Of a stretch of DNA of 64,000 nucleotides, positions 1 through 11,837 are shown piece by piece (position 1 is the stretch's first letter; each line of letters begins with the position of its first letter). Origin of the DNA: Hirudinaria manillensis (Eukaryota > Annelida > Clitellata > Hirudinida > Hirudinidae). The stretch is from assembly GCA_034509925.1 (NCBI GenBank), contig CM067526.1, positions 7,616,744 through 7,680,743 on the forward strand. Reading direction: 5' to 3'. The position numbers and the translations under genes were made by a program. The notes beneath the pieces were generated by a model. That model did no database searches and had not been told where the DNA came from. It was given only the letters and a program-made list of their open reading frames with translations.

Positions 1-480
1 CCAACTGAAGTCTGAAACATGCCCATTAAATTGTTATGAGCGCAGACCACTTATGTATGATGGGGTTAGGAACGCCATTTTGATGGTGTACAAGATCTGA
101 ACTTTTATGCCAAAATTGATTTGATAAAGTTTTAATAGGATACTGTTTATATATTTTGCAGCCGTAACCAGGTTTGAGGAAGGGATCACCATGGTCCACG
201 GACTTCAAGGAGGCCCATGAACAGGAAATCAAAAAATGTAAAACTTTATGATTTTTACAAGCGGTTACAGAAATTTAAAAAACGCAAATTCAGCCCAGTT
301 AGTAATCCAATCCATCAGCCATTATTGCTTACCCTAGAATCTAGGGCGTTTATATTGAACTGCTGAGTTCGAGGCAGAATTGGTGATAAGCTGCAAGCTC
401 ATATAAAAAGTTTTAAGTAGCTCAGTTCTTTTTTAATTAGGTCGATATATGTAACAATTGCTTATTTCCTTTACGGCGAA
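1..480. other. Sequence downstream of the first P450, no gene recognised
   Basis: This is AT-rich sequence 3' of the minus-strand P450 that ends at 481. An open minus-strand frame of about 68 codons (26-232) starts at a non-ATG codon and resembles no family I know. Part of the stretch must be the 3' UTR of the P450. I see nothing else supportable. Confidence 0.4.
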
Positions 481-3400
481 TCATTGTCTTAAAGAAATTT
501 TCAGGAACATGCCATTCTCTGTTTTCAGTGCCAGTATTGGTTTGGGGATGGTTGGACGTTCATTGTCCAAAGCCAGCGAGAACCTAATAAATAGGATTTT
601 TAAATAAAGTCTATAATGTCTTTACCCTCAAAATGTAGTCACCGGTTAATATTCTATCCAGATGAAGTATATTGTAATTATAAGCATATAAATACGAATT
701 TGTTTTCACCCACTTTCTAAGGGTTCTCGCCACTATTACTTTTATTTCATTCATTGCAAATGCCTGGCCGATGCAATTTCTAAAAAATATTTTTATGTTA
801 ATAGATTTATAGAAATATCTTCCTTTCAATACTGACATTTCGAGTTCTTTATGTCGTTTATCTTGGAGAAGAAAGTGGGGTTTTCACTAACCTTGGTCCA
901 GTAGAGAAAGGAACATAAGCATAAGGATCTATTTTAGCATTGTTTTCTGGTGAAAATCTACTGGGATCGTATATCTGAAAAAGAGATATGTAGAAATAAA
1001 GCAAGTTGTTAAAAGCAAAACATAGTTTATAAAAATTCCAGGGTAAAAACTAATCTTTGTTTATCAAGCTACGTATTTATAAAATATTTTAACGCGATGA
1101 ATTACGGATATATCGATATTCTGTCTTGGCTTTCTTAAAGTCAAAACGCGCAATCGGTAATTTTGAAATATCAAATACCAGAGAATCAGGCCAAACAGAA
1201 GGATTGTGATGAAGAGCATAAATATGGGTCGATACCATAGATCCAACTGGCATTTCAACTCCATCAACTATTATAGGATTATGCAGTTCTCTTCCAATAA
1301 ACGGAATTGGACAATATATTCGCAATGCTTCTTTTATGCACATCGTTAAGTAGTTCAGCTTGTGCATGTCCTCCCTTGCATAACAAGTTACACACATTAA
1401 ATTATGTACAAATTATTCATATGATTTTTAACATTGCTAAGTGTATATCTTTAAAATTTGGCTTTATAAAGTTTTGCTAATAATGATGTTTGAATTGTGC
1501 ATAATCTGTAAACCCATTTGAGCAGATTTACGTCCAAAATTATATTTCTGAAATGTTGCTTGAATTAAAGTTTTTCATTGTGGTTCTTTAGCTTTCTTTA
1601 GGAAAATGTGGACATTATTTCAGTCGCTGAAAAAAGTCAGTATCACTCAATTTCTTTAAAAGTTTTCGAACCAATTCAATGCATCATTTTTTCGACCATC
1701 AAGTATTTCATCTATTTCTTTCTGACAGCGTTTTTGTTCCTCTACATGTTTTGCCAGTGCATAAATGGTCCATGCTACGCCGCTGGAAGAAGGATCGTGA
1801 CCTAATTGGATTGATGATAAATTGTTATGTAATACATTTAATTGTAACTTTCTGGGGAAACCTGCGAGAAGAAATGTATCTACTTCGTCCCTTATTTCGG
1901 AATCACTCAACCCTTTACCATCATCATCTTTGGCCTTCAGTAAGATTTCAAGAAAATCAACATTTGACTTTTGCAAAAACAGCTAAAAAAATATTAAAGG
2001 TGCTATAACTATGTGATTGAATATAGGATTCCTTATTCGATAATGCTCGTGCTTAATTAGAAACGATAAAAATGAATATTATAGCATTTTGTGAAAGACC
2101 TTTACCTGCACATTAATCAAGAAAGTTAATTAAAAAATTACATTACATCGTGGGTTTTCTTTCTCTCTTTGATTAAATATTCAGATACTTTGTGGATGAA
2201 ATCAACATTTTTCCTAAATTCCGCTGAATCCTTTGAAAACCAATAAATGAAATCGTAGTGCTGCCACGGTTTGCTAAAAATAACAATCATTTTACTAATC
2301 AATCGATCAATGGAGTAGTAGAAAGTTTTGTTTATTCATTGATCGAAACAAAAATTATTAAAAATCATTTTCGTCACGTGAGCCTTTCAACTTCATTCGT
2401 CTTTAAGTCATAAGTATAATCAATAGAATTAATCCCTAATTATTAACTTCACTGCTATAGTTTATACATTTCTCCCTGTTTGTACATTAATAAATAATGC
2501 ATTCCATAAAAAATACTTACAAACACCGCTTAGCCCAAAGATCCTGCAGCTTATGAACAGCCTTGAGATATGGATGATTTTCTCTAAATTTTCGGGGAAA
2601 AAATTATTCAAAGCATTTAATTAAAACACAGTTATTCAAGTAATTATGAAATAAAACTTAACCCCATGTTTTGAACTTTGCTTTCATATGAAAAGACGCA
2701 TCTAAGGATAATGTCTAAAGTTAAGTGCGAGATATTGCTAAATATTTCGACGCTTTCTCCTGTTTGTGCGAACAAAAGCAACTTTTCCTGAAGATAAAAT
2801 TGTTTTAAACAAATTCTGTTACGTATTTAAAAAATTTCTTATAAATCTCGGGAAAAATGATAAGATAACGTATAAATACGTTATAAAAATAATAATATTT
2901 AATATGGTTATATTTCAAGTCTTAAACCTACCAGGAAAATGTCCGTGCATTGGTTTTTAACTTTCAAGTACTCTTTCAGAGTTTCTATTCCAAAAATATT
3001 GTTCAATAGCTTTCTATTTCTCATCCATTTGCTCCCGTGACTTAAAACCAAACCTTCGCCGATCCAGCTTAAAGTGTATTTATAAGAACCTGTTGTAATT
3101 TGCTTAGGTTCTAAAAATTAAAAGTTAAAGTCAAGTTAATGAATTGAAGCGATTTTTTTTTAATTAATTAAGGCTTGAAATTAGTTATGAATTATGCTTC
3201 GAATATCTCCAAATTATAAATGAACCTGTTGTTTTCAACAGTTTTTTCACCGTGTCAGGATGATATAAAATAAGGTTGCCTTTCAAAAAATTTAATGACC
3301 AGAACGTGCAAAGTCTGGGAAAATGGAAAGCCCTTTTTCGAGCAAATTCCAAACCATCGATACTGGCTCCTGGAAACTGACAACGTGGTTATTATAATTA

Positions 3401-4108
3401 AAGAACCCCAAAATAAAAATACATTGTGACTTAAAATAACATCAAAGACATTTTTATTTCATGTTCATTTAATCATTTTTATAATATAATAATACTTTAT
3501 GTATCAGTTAATTACTTTTTGACATATGGCAAGGCGACGAGTTATTGCACATACTGCATCACTATGACATTAACAGGTAGACAAGGTACGATAATCTTTA
3601 TAATGAATTTCGTTATTCCATCGATCTACCATGTGGATGAACAAATCATTCATCAATGGATTAGAAAAGCATCTCATCGATTTTATCCTTCAACCTTTTG
3701 TTTGTTCGATATCTAGGTTGGGAAATCTTCGAACGTGAACTATAACTCCGAAGAAGTCTAGTCCCTCACTTAAAACCAACCCATGTTTAATTCACGTTAA
3801 TGGTATCCTACTTTACTTCATTCAATTTATTTTAGCTTATAGATTGCATGTCAGCTCAGGGCCGTTACAATGCATTTATATCTTTTGTAGATATTTGTGT
3901 CCTCAAAATGTTTGCCTAGCTGTTTAAAATTAAATGCATCTAAAACAAATTAAAATACCGAATTCAAGTGGCCCCAAAACCAATGCTTTTGATCCATTGG
4001 AAATTTATCGAGAGCTGCGGCAATCTTTCGACGCTTGAATATAAAAGTTATAAACTTATAAAATAAATACAGCACACTGAGCAACACAACGCTGTAGAGA
4101 ATGTGCAT
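481..4108 (-). CDS. Cytochrome P450, CYP4 family (paralog A), 12 exons, 497 aa
   Basis: A membrane-anchored haem monooxygenase of the CYP4 clade, whose members usually hydroxylate fatty acids or xenobiotics at the ER. Coding exons, in order: 4108-3959, 3376-3226, 3110-2932, 2787-2663, 2583-2521, 2273-2147, 1982-1862, 1801-1672, 1374-1179, 974-892, 779-714, 583-481. All phases join without a stop. Visible landmarks are an N-terminal hydrophobic anchor, KHWFWGHL, the K-helix ExxR (KEALR), a DPSRF meander, and an intact haem loop FSTGPRNCIGQ. The CYP4-type DEVDTFLLAGHD is present, but it continues PSSSG where the family has TT(S/A): the conserved catalytic threonine is proline. The substrate is unknown. 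The start was chosen because the anchor follows it and a TATA-like box lies upstream. The family call is firm; any subfamily would be a guess. Confidence 0.9.
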
Positions 4109-4161
4109 GATCGTAAGGTTAACGAAAGTTTTCTAAATAAACTACAATGTAAGGAATCTGG

Positions 4162-4168
4162 CTATATA
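4162..4168 (-). promoter_or_regulatory. TATA-like box of P450 A
   Basis: Read on the minus strand the site is TATATAG, 54-60 nt before the start codon at 4108. The two sister P450 genes have TATA-like boxes at nearly the same distance, which supports a real core promoter. Transcription start sites were not determined. Confidence 0.5.
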
Positions 4169-5407
4169 TTGGCTGTGAACGACGTCTAATAAACATGATC
4201 TGCAACATGTAAGAGAGGCTCAATCAAAAGTAAAATTTTGAAAATAAACAGAAGTTGATCTTTCTTCGGGATTGGAGTTCAGTAAAAAAAATTATGTACT
4301 TCACTGTTACAGAGTTAATTATATTATTTTAATTTCAAGGCTGAACAGAACCAAAATAGAATTTCAGTTGTTTCGCTTTAAGTTGTTTTGAGTCTTTTTT
4401 TTTAAATTTTTTTTTATAATCATCAGCCCTAAAGACGGTACAATACCACTAAATAGGTACTAAGTATAAAAATAACTTGTTGATTTTTTTCATGTAACGA
4501 ACATTAAAATAAATTTAATAGAATAGTTGGTATTTTTGGAGAGATGCAAGTACGGAAGTTTACGATGGCATAGAAAAGCGCATTTCTGTTGACCTTCAAG
4601 ATGAGAAACCACCATCTCTGATCGAAGGGACCAAGCATGCATTGATGAGTTTAGAGGGATATCAGGAAAGGCATCAGGAAAGATAATATCATTGCAGACC
4701 TGCTGAGGTTATGAGCATTTCTGTTGACATTGAAGTCAGTTTTAGATCGTTGTCAAACATTTGGCAAAATGTTCATCTACGCCACGTTGCTGACGTGATA
4801 AAGCTTTTACTTTGACAATATTATATACATGTATAACCATGTATAACCAGTATCCACTATTAAATATTTTCAGTCGATATGTGGGTGATTATTTACTGAG
4901 TGCGTTTAAAATTTTAAAAATGTTTTGTCTGTTCATGGGTTATTTGAAATAGTTTTTATTTTAGAAATGGTACCCACGTTTTCGATCGTTCGAGGTGGTC
5001 AATGGTTCGAAGAACGGAAGGCATTAGAGTTGCTCCTCTGTCAGATCCTTCCAAATCCACATTTTCAATAAAAAATGGACTTCATGTTTCGTGAAAATAT
5101 GACAATTTTATTAGATAATAAATTTATTCATATTCATGCGTGTCGACCTTCTAAAATTATTAAATAAATTCTAAACAGTATAAAGAGTAAGACTAAATTT
5201 TCTAGCATAGCCTGTTCAATTTTTGTCAAATTTTGGAACTCTGGTCGCAGCATATGTACAAGATGTCCATAAACTATAAGTTATGTAATTTCTGTAAGTT
5301 TCAGCAAGATATGTTTATTTATAAGTTATGTAATAAAATTAGGTAGGCCACCACATTTCTTCTACCACTGTACATACACTGCAATAAATAATTTGAATAA
5401 TTGAATT
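4169..5407. other. Intergenic between P450 A and P450 B
   Basis: AT-rich spacer of about 1.2 kb between two minus-strand P450 genes. It holds the upstream region of P450 A and the 3' UTR of P450 B. I found no open frame, repeat family or P450 fragment that I could support. Confidence 0.4.
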
Positions 5408-8400
5408 TCATAATGTTCGTTGCTCCGATCTTAGTGAAAATTTAATGAATATCCCGTCTTCAGTTTTCATGACGATGGTAGGTTTGTGTTTGGCCTGATG
5501 TTCCGGATCCAGTGTCAAAGAAAATCTTGAAATTAAAAAGTTGCGTTGCAATGTATCCGAAGGTAATTTCTCAAAAAAAAAATCTTTCATTAAAAACATT
5601 AAATTTAAAAAAGAGAAAAATTATATAAATTACAATTATTCAATTACCAATCACCATGTTTACTATGAACTATGAAACGTTTCATCGTACTTTTTTAGAA
5701 TGTTCACCAGCACCACTTTCATTTCTACCATGGCAAAGTTTTGTCCGATGCAATTTCTAAAAAGGAACTTTCGATCTACATCTCAATCTTGTATTGTTGA
5801 CAAAATGACAAATGTTGACGACTTATGGTGTTGACGAGCTGAATAATTTACCAACCTAGGACCGGCAGAGAACGGAATGAATGAATAATGACTTATTTTG
5901 TCAATATTCTCTTGAGAAAATCGTAGGGGATAGAATTTCTAGAAGAACATGGAATAAATAAATTGAATCGAGTTCAAGAATAAACTAAATATCCATTGAT
6001 TAACTTACCATCGGTTCAGGCCAAACCAAAGGGTTGTGATGAAGAGCATAAATATGAACTGATAATTGGGATCCAACGGGCATTTCAACACCATTAACGA
6101 CCATTGGATTTTGCAGTTCTCTGCCGACGAACGGAACAGGACAATGCAAACGCATCGCTTCTTTGATGCACATCGTCATGTAATTCAACTCATTCAAGTC
6201 ACGCCTAATGGTCGAAGATATTCTTTTTTACTGCCTTAAATTCTATTTGAAGTTTTAGGAGATTCAAAAGTAATAGCAAATATTATACATAATAAAGTAT
6301 GTTTTGTCTTATAAAGTTTTAAAACTATTGGGTTTCTAAGAAATCTGTTAAATCGAATTAAAGAATAATAATAACTATTGATCTTTTGATAATTTAATTA
6401 GTGAGGATAGACTTATTCCCGTTAATTGGAATTATAGAAAAATAAAAATTAAATATAAAAATTCATGAATTAGGAGGCCTATTAAGCGTATTATGTAGCA
6501 CATACAAAGCGCATTACATAAAAGGGGAAATTAATGTATACTTGATTGAAGATATTATCATTATCATTACGATAATGTAAAGTACAAACCATTTCAAAGT
6601 ACTATCAGATCGGTCTCTAAACATTTCATCAATTTCTTCTTGGCAACGTTTCTGTTCATCTGGATTTTCTGCCAGAGAAAATAACGTCCAGCATATGGCG
6701 CTTGTTATTGTATCGTGACCTGCAATGATTCTCAGTTAGAATTTGTTCGGCAATAATTTAATAAAGTTCGTATTTTATGACAAAAAGTACCTGCAAACAA
6801 AAAGGTATTCACTTCATCGATTATTTCTGAATCGGTTAAACCTTGACCATTCTCGTCTTTTGATGTCAGTAGGACATCCAGAAAATCTTTGCAAGAAGTT
6901 GTTAATGATTTCTGGAGTAATTAATTTTCATTAAATGTTTAGCTGACACTTCGTAACAACGTTTAGTTACGTTAACATGCCTTAGCTTCAGTTTGTATAC
7001 GGCGATCGATCTATTGGTCTATTGGTAAATATGATATGTCTTTTGCTTGGTATAACAAGCCAATTCAAAATGATGAAAAATAAATTTCTAGTCACTTTAA
7101 ATGATAAAATCAATAATTGCCTTTACGTTAGCTCAGGGGTAATGAGTTTTTCTAGAATTTTGAATGGTTTATTTCTAAATAATATTTAAAAGTTTTATCT
7201 TTAAAAATCAATGTTAAAATACCTCGTATAATTTTTTCCTTTCTCTGATCAAATTTTCAGTTGTTTTATGCACAAAATCTGAGCACTTTTTAAATTCTCT
7301 ATAATCTTTTGTGAATTGGTAAAGGAAATCAAAATGTTGCCACGGGATGCTGAAAATTACAATATATCCCATTTTAATTTTAAATGTTTTTAATAATAAA
7401 CATTAATTTAAAAAATAACAGAATTGACAAGAATGAACAAATCGCAGGTTAATTACAAGCATCGTTTTATCCATAGATCCAGAAGTATGTCGATTGCTCG
7501 AAGAAACGGATGTTTGCCCCTGTTCGATAATGAAAAGTGATGATGCAAAATGTCGTATACAAGGTTGTTTAATATTTTTGAAATTCTACCCTATCGATTG
7601 CACGTCATTTTCGCATGAAAATGCGCATCTGAGGAAGATGTCAAACGTCAAACTTGAAATTTTGCTGAAAATTTCAACACTTTCTCCAGTCGAGACGCAC
7701 GGAAGGAGATTGGTCTGAAGAAGAAATTTAGTACTTCTGGTCTTTTTTTAAGTTAAATTTCACAAATTTCTTAAAAAACTCGCGAAATTTGGCTCATTAA
7801 TACTCAGAAACCTCAAAAACTACGTTAACCTAACAAAGCTCCAATTTGCAGAATGGATTAGCATGCAGTGTTCCGCGTGCATTTTCAAGAGTTATTCCGC
7901 ATTGTGTTCACAACCCAGCTTGCAGTGCGGGGGATAGCCCTGGGCACCACTTAAACGACAGTTCTATTAAGAAGGATATGCTAGTTAAGGGTTAATTAAT
8001 TATTTTAATTATTAATCTAGTTGGGATGTGATAATAACCAACATTCCAAATTCGGCTATATACAAATACCAAAGTCACTTTTGTACTTTATATTTACCAA
8101 GAATCGCTCCGTGCAAGTGTTTTCCACTTCGAAATATTGTTTTAAAGCTTTAAAATGGAAAACGTTGCTCAGTAATTTTCTGTTTCTCAACCATTTTCTT
8201 CCAGAACTGAAAGCCAGACCATCTCCTACCCATTTTTTCCCGTACTTGTACACAGAACTCATTTGCTTCGGTTCTGAAAATGAAATGACTATGTTGGATA
8301 CAATTCTCAACAAAACTTTTGAATCATCAAATATCACCTGATGTTTTCAACAAAGTCCCAACTAGCTCAGGATGATGAAGAACAAGATTGCCCCTTACAT

Positions 8401-10421
8401 AATTTCCCGCCCAAAATGGACAAAGTCTGGGAAATCTCAGCGTCCTATTGCGGACATATTCCAGTCCTTCTTCGCATGGACCAGGAAACTGTAATAAATG
8501 TTTATTAGTGGTAAATAAAGTTCTAATATAATTATAAAAACCTAAATTAAAAGCCTAATTTTGCTGCTGACTATAATTAGTCTTACTTTGATCGTATTAG
8601 AAAATCAAAATTTTAATAGAGGTATTAAATCGTTTCTTTTTTTAAATTTAATTATTATTTATATATTAGTGTTTTTGAAACTTGAGAAATTAAATTATTT
8701 CATTTGTTAACCTGTGATTTATTAACGAAGTCAGTCAACAAGATGCTATATGTTAAGACTCTGTTACGTTTTCAATCTATATAAATAAAAATGCAATGTG
8801 CGTTTTTAGCATGCAAATGTTCTCTGAAAGTACTTGACCAATTGCTTTGAAATTTTGACACAACATACTGCTCGATTAGAGGAGTGTTTGTATATAGGTT
8901 TCATGTATATGCCACTACTATATCACGTAAAAATACGCTTTTTTCGAAAATCCGGCCATCTTGCCATGAACGAAAAAAGGCGAACATTTAAATTTTTATT
9001 AAAATAATAAAATTAAATAATTTTATGACATTATTATATTAAATTTATCTTTGGTTTGTTTCCTCTAGAAACTGTATCAGCAAAATATCAAACGGCATTG
9101 TTTAATTGTAAAAATAAACATATTAGAAAATGTGTGCTTTTTCATTTCTTTGTAAATAAAAATTTAACTGTGTTTGCACTTAATCAATGTTATCTGAAAG
9201 TTCTTACCAATTGCTTTGAAATTTTGACACAACATAGTACTCGATTAGACGATTGTTTTTATATAGGTTTCATATAAATGTCATTAAACGTTATTAAGTC
9301 ATTTTTGTTTGATTCCTACAGAAACTGTATCAGTAGAACCTCAAATTAAGCATGGTGAAATTGTAAAAATAAAATGTCGTTTTTTTGTCATTTTGAAACG
9401 AAATTATGCCAAGACCACGAAGGCGAAATCAGAATTGCGGCTGAACATCTTGAATTTCACTTGGAGGAATATCTAAAGAAATTTGTTGAAAGGAATTCAA
9501 AGGACACGAAAGACCAGCTGAAATGTCTTTTAAAGATATTGAAGAATTGAACGCTATATAGCAGATACCCCTGTGCGCAACCATCAGAGACCAAGGAAAG
9601 CAAATAAATGTTCTGCGACAAAACTTGAAAAAATTAAACAAATTCTCCGTCCATAAGCTGGAAGAAAGTAGAGAAGGAACAAAACAATGGAGCAGTTTGT
9701 TTCAAACCAAAGTTGAAACTCTCATAATTGATATAGGAAAAGTTCAGAGTTCAACAAAATTAACATTTATTAACACGAAATCTAAGATTGAAAACGCCGA
9801 CGATAGTCAAAGGAAAAAAAGAACATAATTGGTCTCCACCACATTTGCAGGATATGATGGATATTATTTATGCAGAGGAAGATCGACAGCAGATATAAGT
9901 AAATTAGCAGTAAAACAAATGCGAAATGGTTGATCTGACTTCAGGAAGAATTTCATTGCCTCATAATTTCTGTATTTTCGTGGCATAAAGACAAAAAAAA
10001 GAATTGATTGAAAAAGTACTTCGAAATATTTAAAGCATTAGAATCATGGGCAATTACATGTTGCGTTTTCTAGAATCGGGAAACCTGATAATGTCGGTAT
10101 TTGTACAGAGAACGGAACAACTAACCCTCAAGCATTGTGAAATTGTAAAAATAAACATCTTAGCAAACATGTGCTAAATTAATTAAATTGAGCCACAGCA
10201 ACGCGTGGCTGGGCACCGCTAGTAAGATTTAATAAATCAAGAATTTAATATTACAAAACAGTTGTTATTACTTGATGAAGATGCCCCCACAACACGTGTT
10301 TCGGGTCCATAGGATGCTTTTCAAGAGCTGCGGCAATTTTTCTAATTTGTACGATTCGACAAATAACTTTATTCAACAGATACGAAAGTATTAGTAAACT
10401 GACTCCAATAATAATTTGCAT
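5408..10421 (-). CDS. Cytochrome P450, CYP4 family (paralog B), 12 exons, 501 aa
   Basis: ER-anchored P450 monooxygenase, closest in this window to paralog A. Exons: 10421-10272, 8488-8338, 8273-8098, 7714-7590, 7519-7457, 7349-7223, 6911-6791, 6719-6590, 6204-6009, 5938-5856, 5756-5691, 5525-5408. Intron phases match the sister genes one for one. The I-helix reads FAGHDTITSA with the catalytic threonine present, the K-helix is KEAMR, and the haem loop is FSAGPRNCIGQNFA. The meander motif is YPLRF in place of the usual DPERF, keeping the arginine of the E-R-R triad. Intron 1 (about 1.8 kb) carries a degraded Helitron-like insertion. No frameshift or stop was found, so the gene looks functional. 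The substrate cannot be inferred from sequence. Confidence 0.9.
8811..9290 (+). repeat. Imperfect direct repeat inside the Helitron remnant
   Basis: A segment of about 110 bp at 8811-8930 recurs at about 9180-9290. Both copies share the 20-mer TTGCTTTGAAATTTTGACAC, then ACTCGATTAGA-like sequence and a TATATAGGTTTCAT stretch, with scattered substitutions. This suggests an internal duplication or two overlapping element copies. Confidence 0.7.
10048..10140 (+). pseudogene. C-terminal fragment of a Helitron PIF1-like helicase
   Basis: About 30 codons ending in TGA encode QLHVAFSRIGKPDNVG followed by a short tail. This corresponds to the last helicase motif (VI) of Helitron Rep-helicase proteins. 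The upstream part at 9840-10040 shows only broken traces. It lies 50 nt before the Helitron-type 3' hairpin, the expected order at the element's right end. Confidence 0.6.
10191..10223 (+). repeat. Helitron-type 3' hairpin and CTAG terminus
   Basis: Six-base-pair stem (AGCCAC / GTGGCT) with an eight-base loop, followed by GGGCACCG and CTAG|T. A short GC-rich hairpin 8-12 nt before a CTRR end is the hallmark of Helitron 3' termini, where it stops rolling-circle transposition. Confidence 0.65.
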
Positions 10422-10475
10422 TTTGATAATCTTTTAAAACTCTCAGATTACAAAAACTTGATGCAGCCTGCAACC

Positions 10476-10483
10476 TTAATATA
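10476..10483 (-). promoter_or_regulatory. TATA-like box of P450 B
   Basis: Minus-strand TATATTAA, 55-62 nt before the start codon at 10421. The spacing matches the boxes of the two sister genes. It is weaker than theirs. Confidence 0.4.
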
Positions 10484-11779
10484 ACTTAAATATTTTATTA
10501 AGTTACCTATTAAAACCTAATTTTATAATCCGTCTAGACAAGACGGCTTTTATATTGCTATTGAATCCAAATTCCAACAACCACGCGGAAAAATTAAGAT
10601 TTTTAACCCATGTTTCTAAGTAATGTTGTTGACCCCAAAAACCTTCTCGTGCAAAGGTCAGTGTCTTCAAACTAGTTTATATTTCCTTCTTCGATAAGCG
10701 AGAACTTGCAAATATATTACATTAAATTTATAATTTCCCTATGGTCTTACGAATCGTAACTTTATAATAAAGCAATAAATAGTTAAAATGAATTTAATGA
10801 TTTCAGGGAAAGCCAAACAAAGGATTGGAAACAAGTGAAATGTGAGCATTTTTGAGTCAATGAATTAATTGCAAGCTGGTTAAAATTATTATATTGAATC
10901 CAATTGAATTTACAACATTCACTTTGATGAAGTTTTGATAAAATTCATTTTGTCATTAGGAAATCGAAATGCCTGAATGGCATCACCAATAAACCGATGT
11001 TGAAGTCCGAAGTGACGATGTGCTGGTTTGTTGATGTGCTAGGTTCACTAATGAAAATACTTTAGTAAATTCCACACTAACATTTTATTTCACTAAAGTA
11101 TCAGTCTCAAATGTCGCAGATGTCGTAGTTTAAGATCGGAGCGATTATTTGATAAATATTTATTATGGAGTTTTCTTAAAGGAAGTAATGGAGGCATGAG
11201 AAGGGAGGAATTTTATTAAAGATAATGCAAATATTCTTCAAGTTCAAGAATCCCCTCAAAATATTGCAGCACTATAAATAAGGATAACCATTGTTTAATC
11301 ATAGAACTTATAGGAATTCATGATATAAAATAAAATTATGGATTTTTCAATACAATTCAATTTATTCAGCAAATATTTAACGTGTCTTTTTTATCCTAAG
11401 TTCTAGGATGTTAAGGCACTATTAAACACTATAGCACTGAGAGACAATCAGATGAAATAAAATGAAATAATGTCAATAAAAGAAACAAAAACGATTAAAA
11501 AAATAGGAATAAATGAGTTAAAGCAATTAGTAATTGTAATAAAAGTAGTTTATGCATGTTATGTGAATAAATATTTCAAGATTCCACAATTGTATTTGTA
11601 AAAATTAACAGGTCAAATTCGACGAAATATTTTTTTTAAAGCAGCAAACAAGGTATTTTCAAACTTCTTTACTAACAAGATGATTTGCGTTGCCTTTGTG
11701 GCTGCGGACTTTGCTCATTCTTTTTTACTGCTTGGAATGGTCTGACTGACTTGTGAACTGTTGTTCAAAATTATTATTA

Positions 11780-11837
<58 letters not shown>

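Larger units (their letters stand above)
8776..10223 (+). mobile_element. Degraded Helitron/Helentron-like element inside intron 1 of P450 B
   Basis: Evidence for a rolling-circle transposon remnant: (i) a plus-strand frame at 10048-10140 reads QLHVAFSRIGKPDN, matching the conserved C-terminal motif of Helitron PIF1-like helicases (family form Q-L-Y-V-A-x-S-R); (ii) a terminal hairpin with arms AGCCAC and GTGGCT (10191-10210), then eight bases and CTAG (10219-10222) followed by T, the canonical Helitron 3' end; (iii) near 9403 a short start MPRPRRRNQN of the Arg-rich type seen in Helentron proteins. The left boundary near 8776 (CTATATAAATAAAAATG) is approximate. The reading frames are broken, so the element cannot move by itself. 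Confidence 0.65.

Noticed and set aside
26-232. 68-codon minus-strand frame at the window edge
   Set aside because: Starts at a non-ATG codon and shows no similarity to P450 or other known families; too short to call.
1656-1976. Single 106-codon P450 exon
   Set aside because: The frame reads through a genuine 60-nt intron (1802-1861); it is two exons of P450 A, as shown by the sister genes.
7590-7719. Suspected splice-site loss and frameshift in P450 B exons 4-5
   Set aside because: Rechecking with the longer exon 4 (acceptor before ACCAATCTCC) and the correct phase at exon 5 gave an intact frame including LWIKRC.
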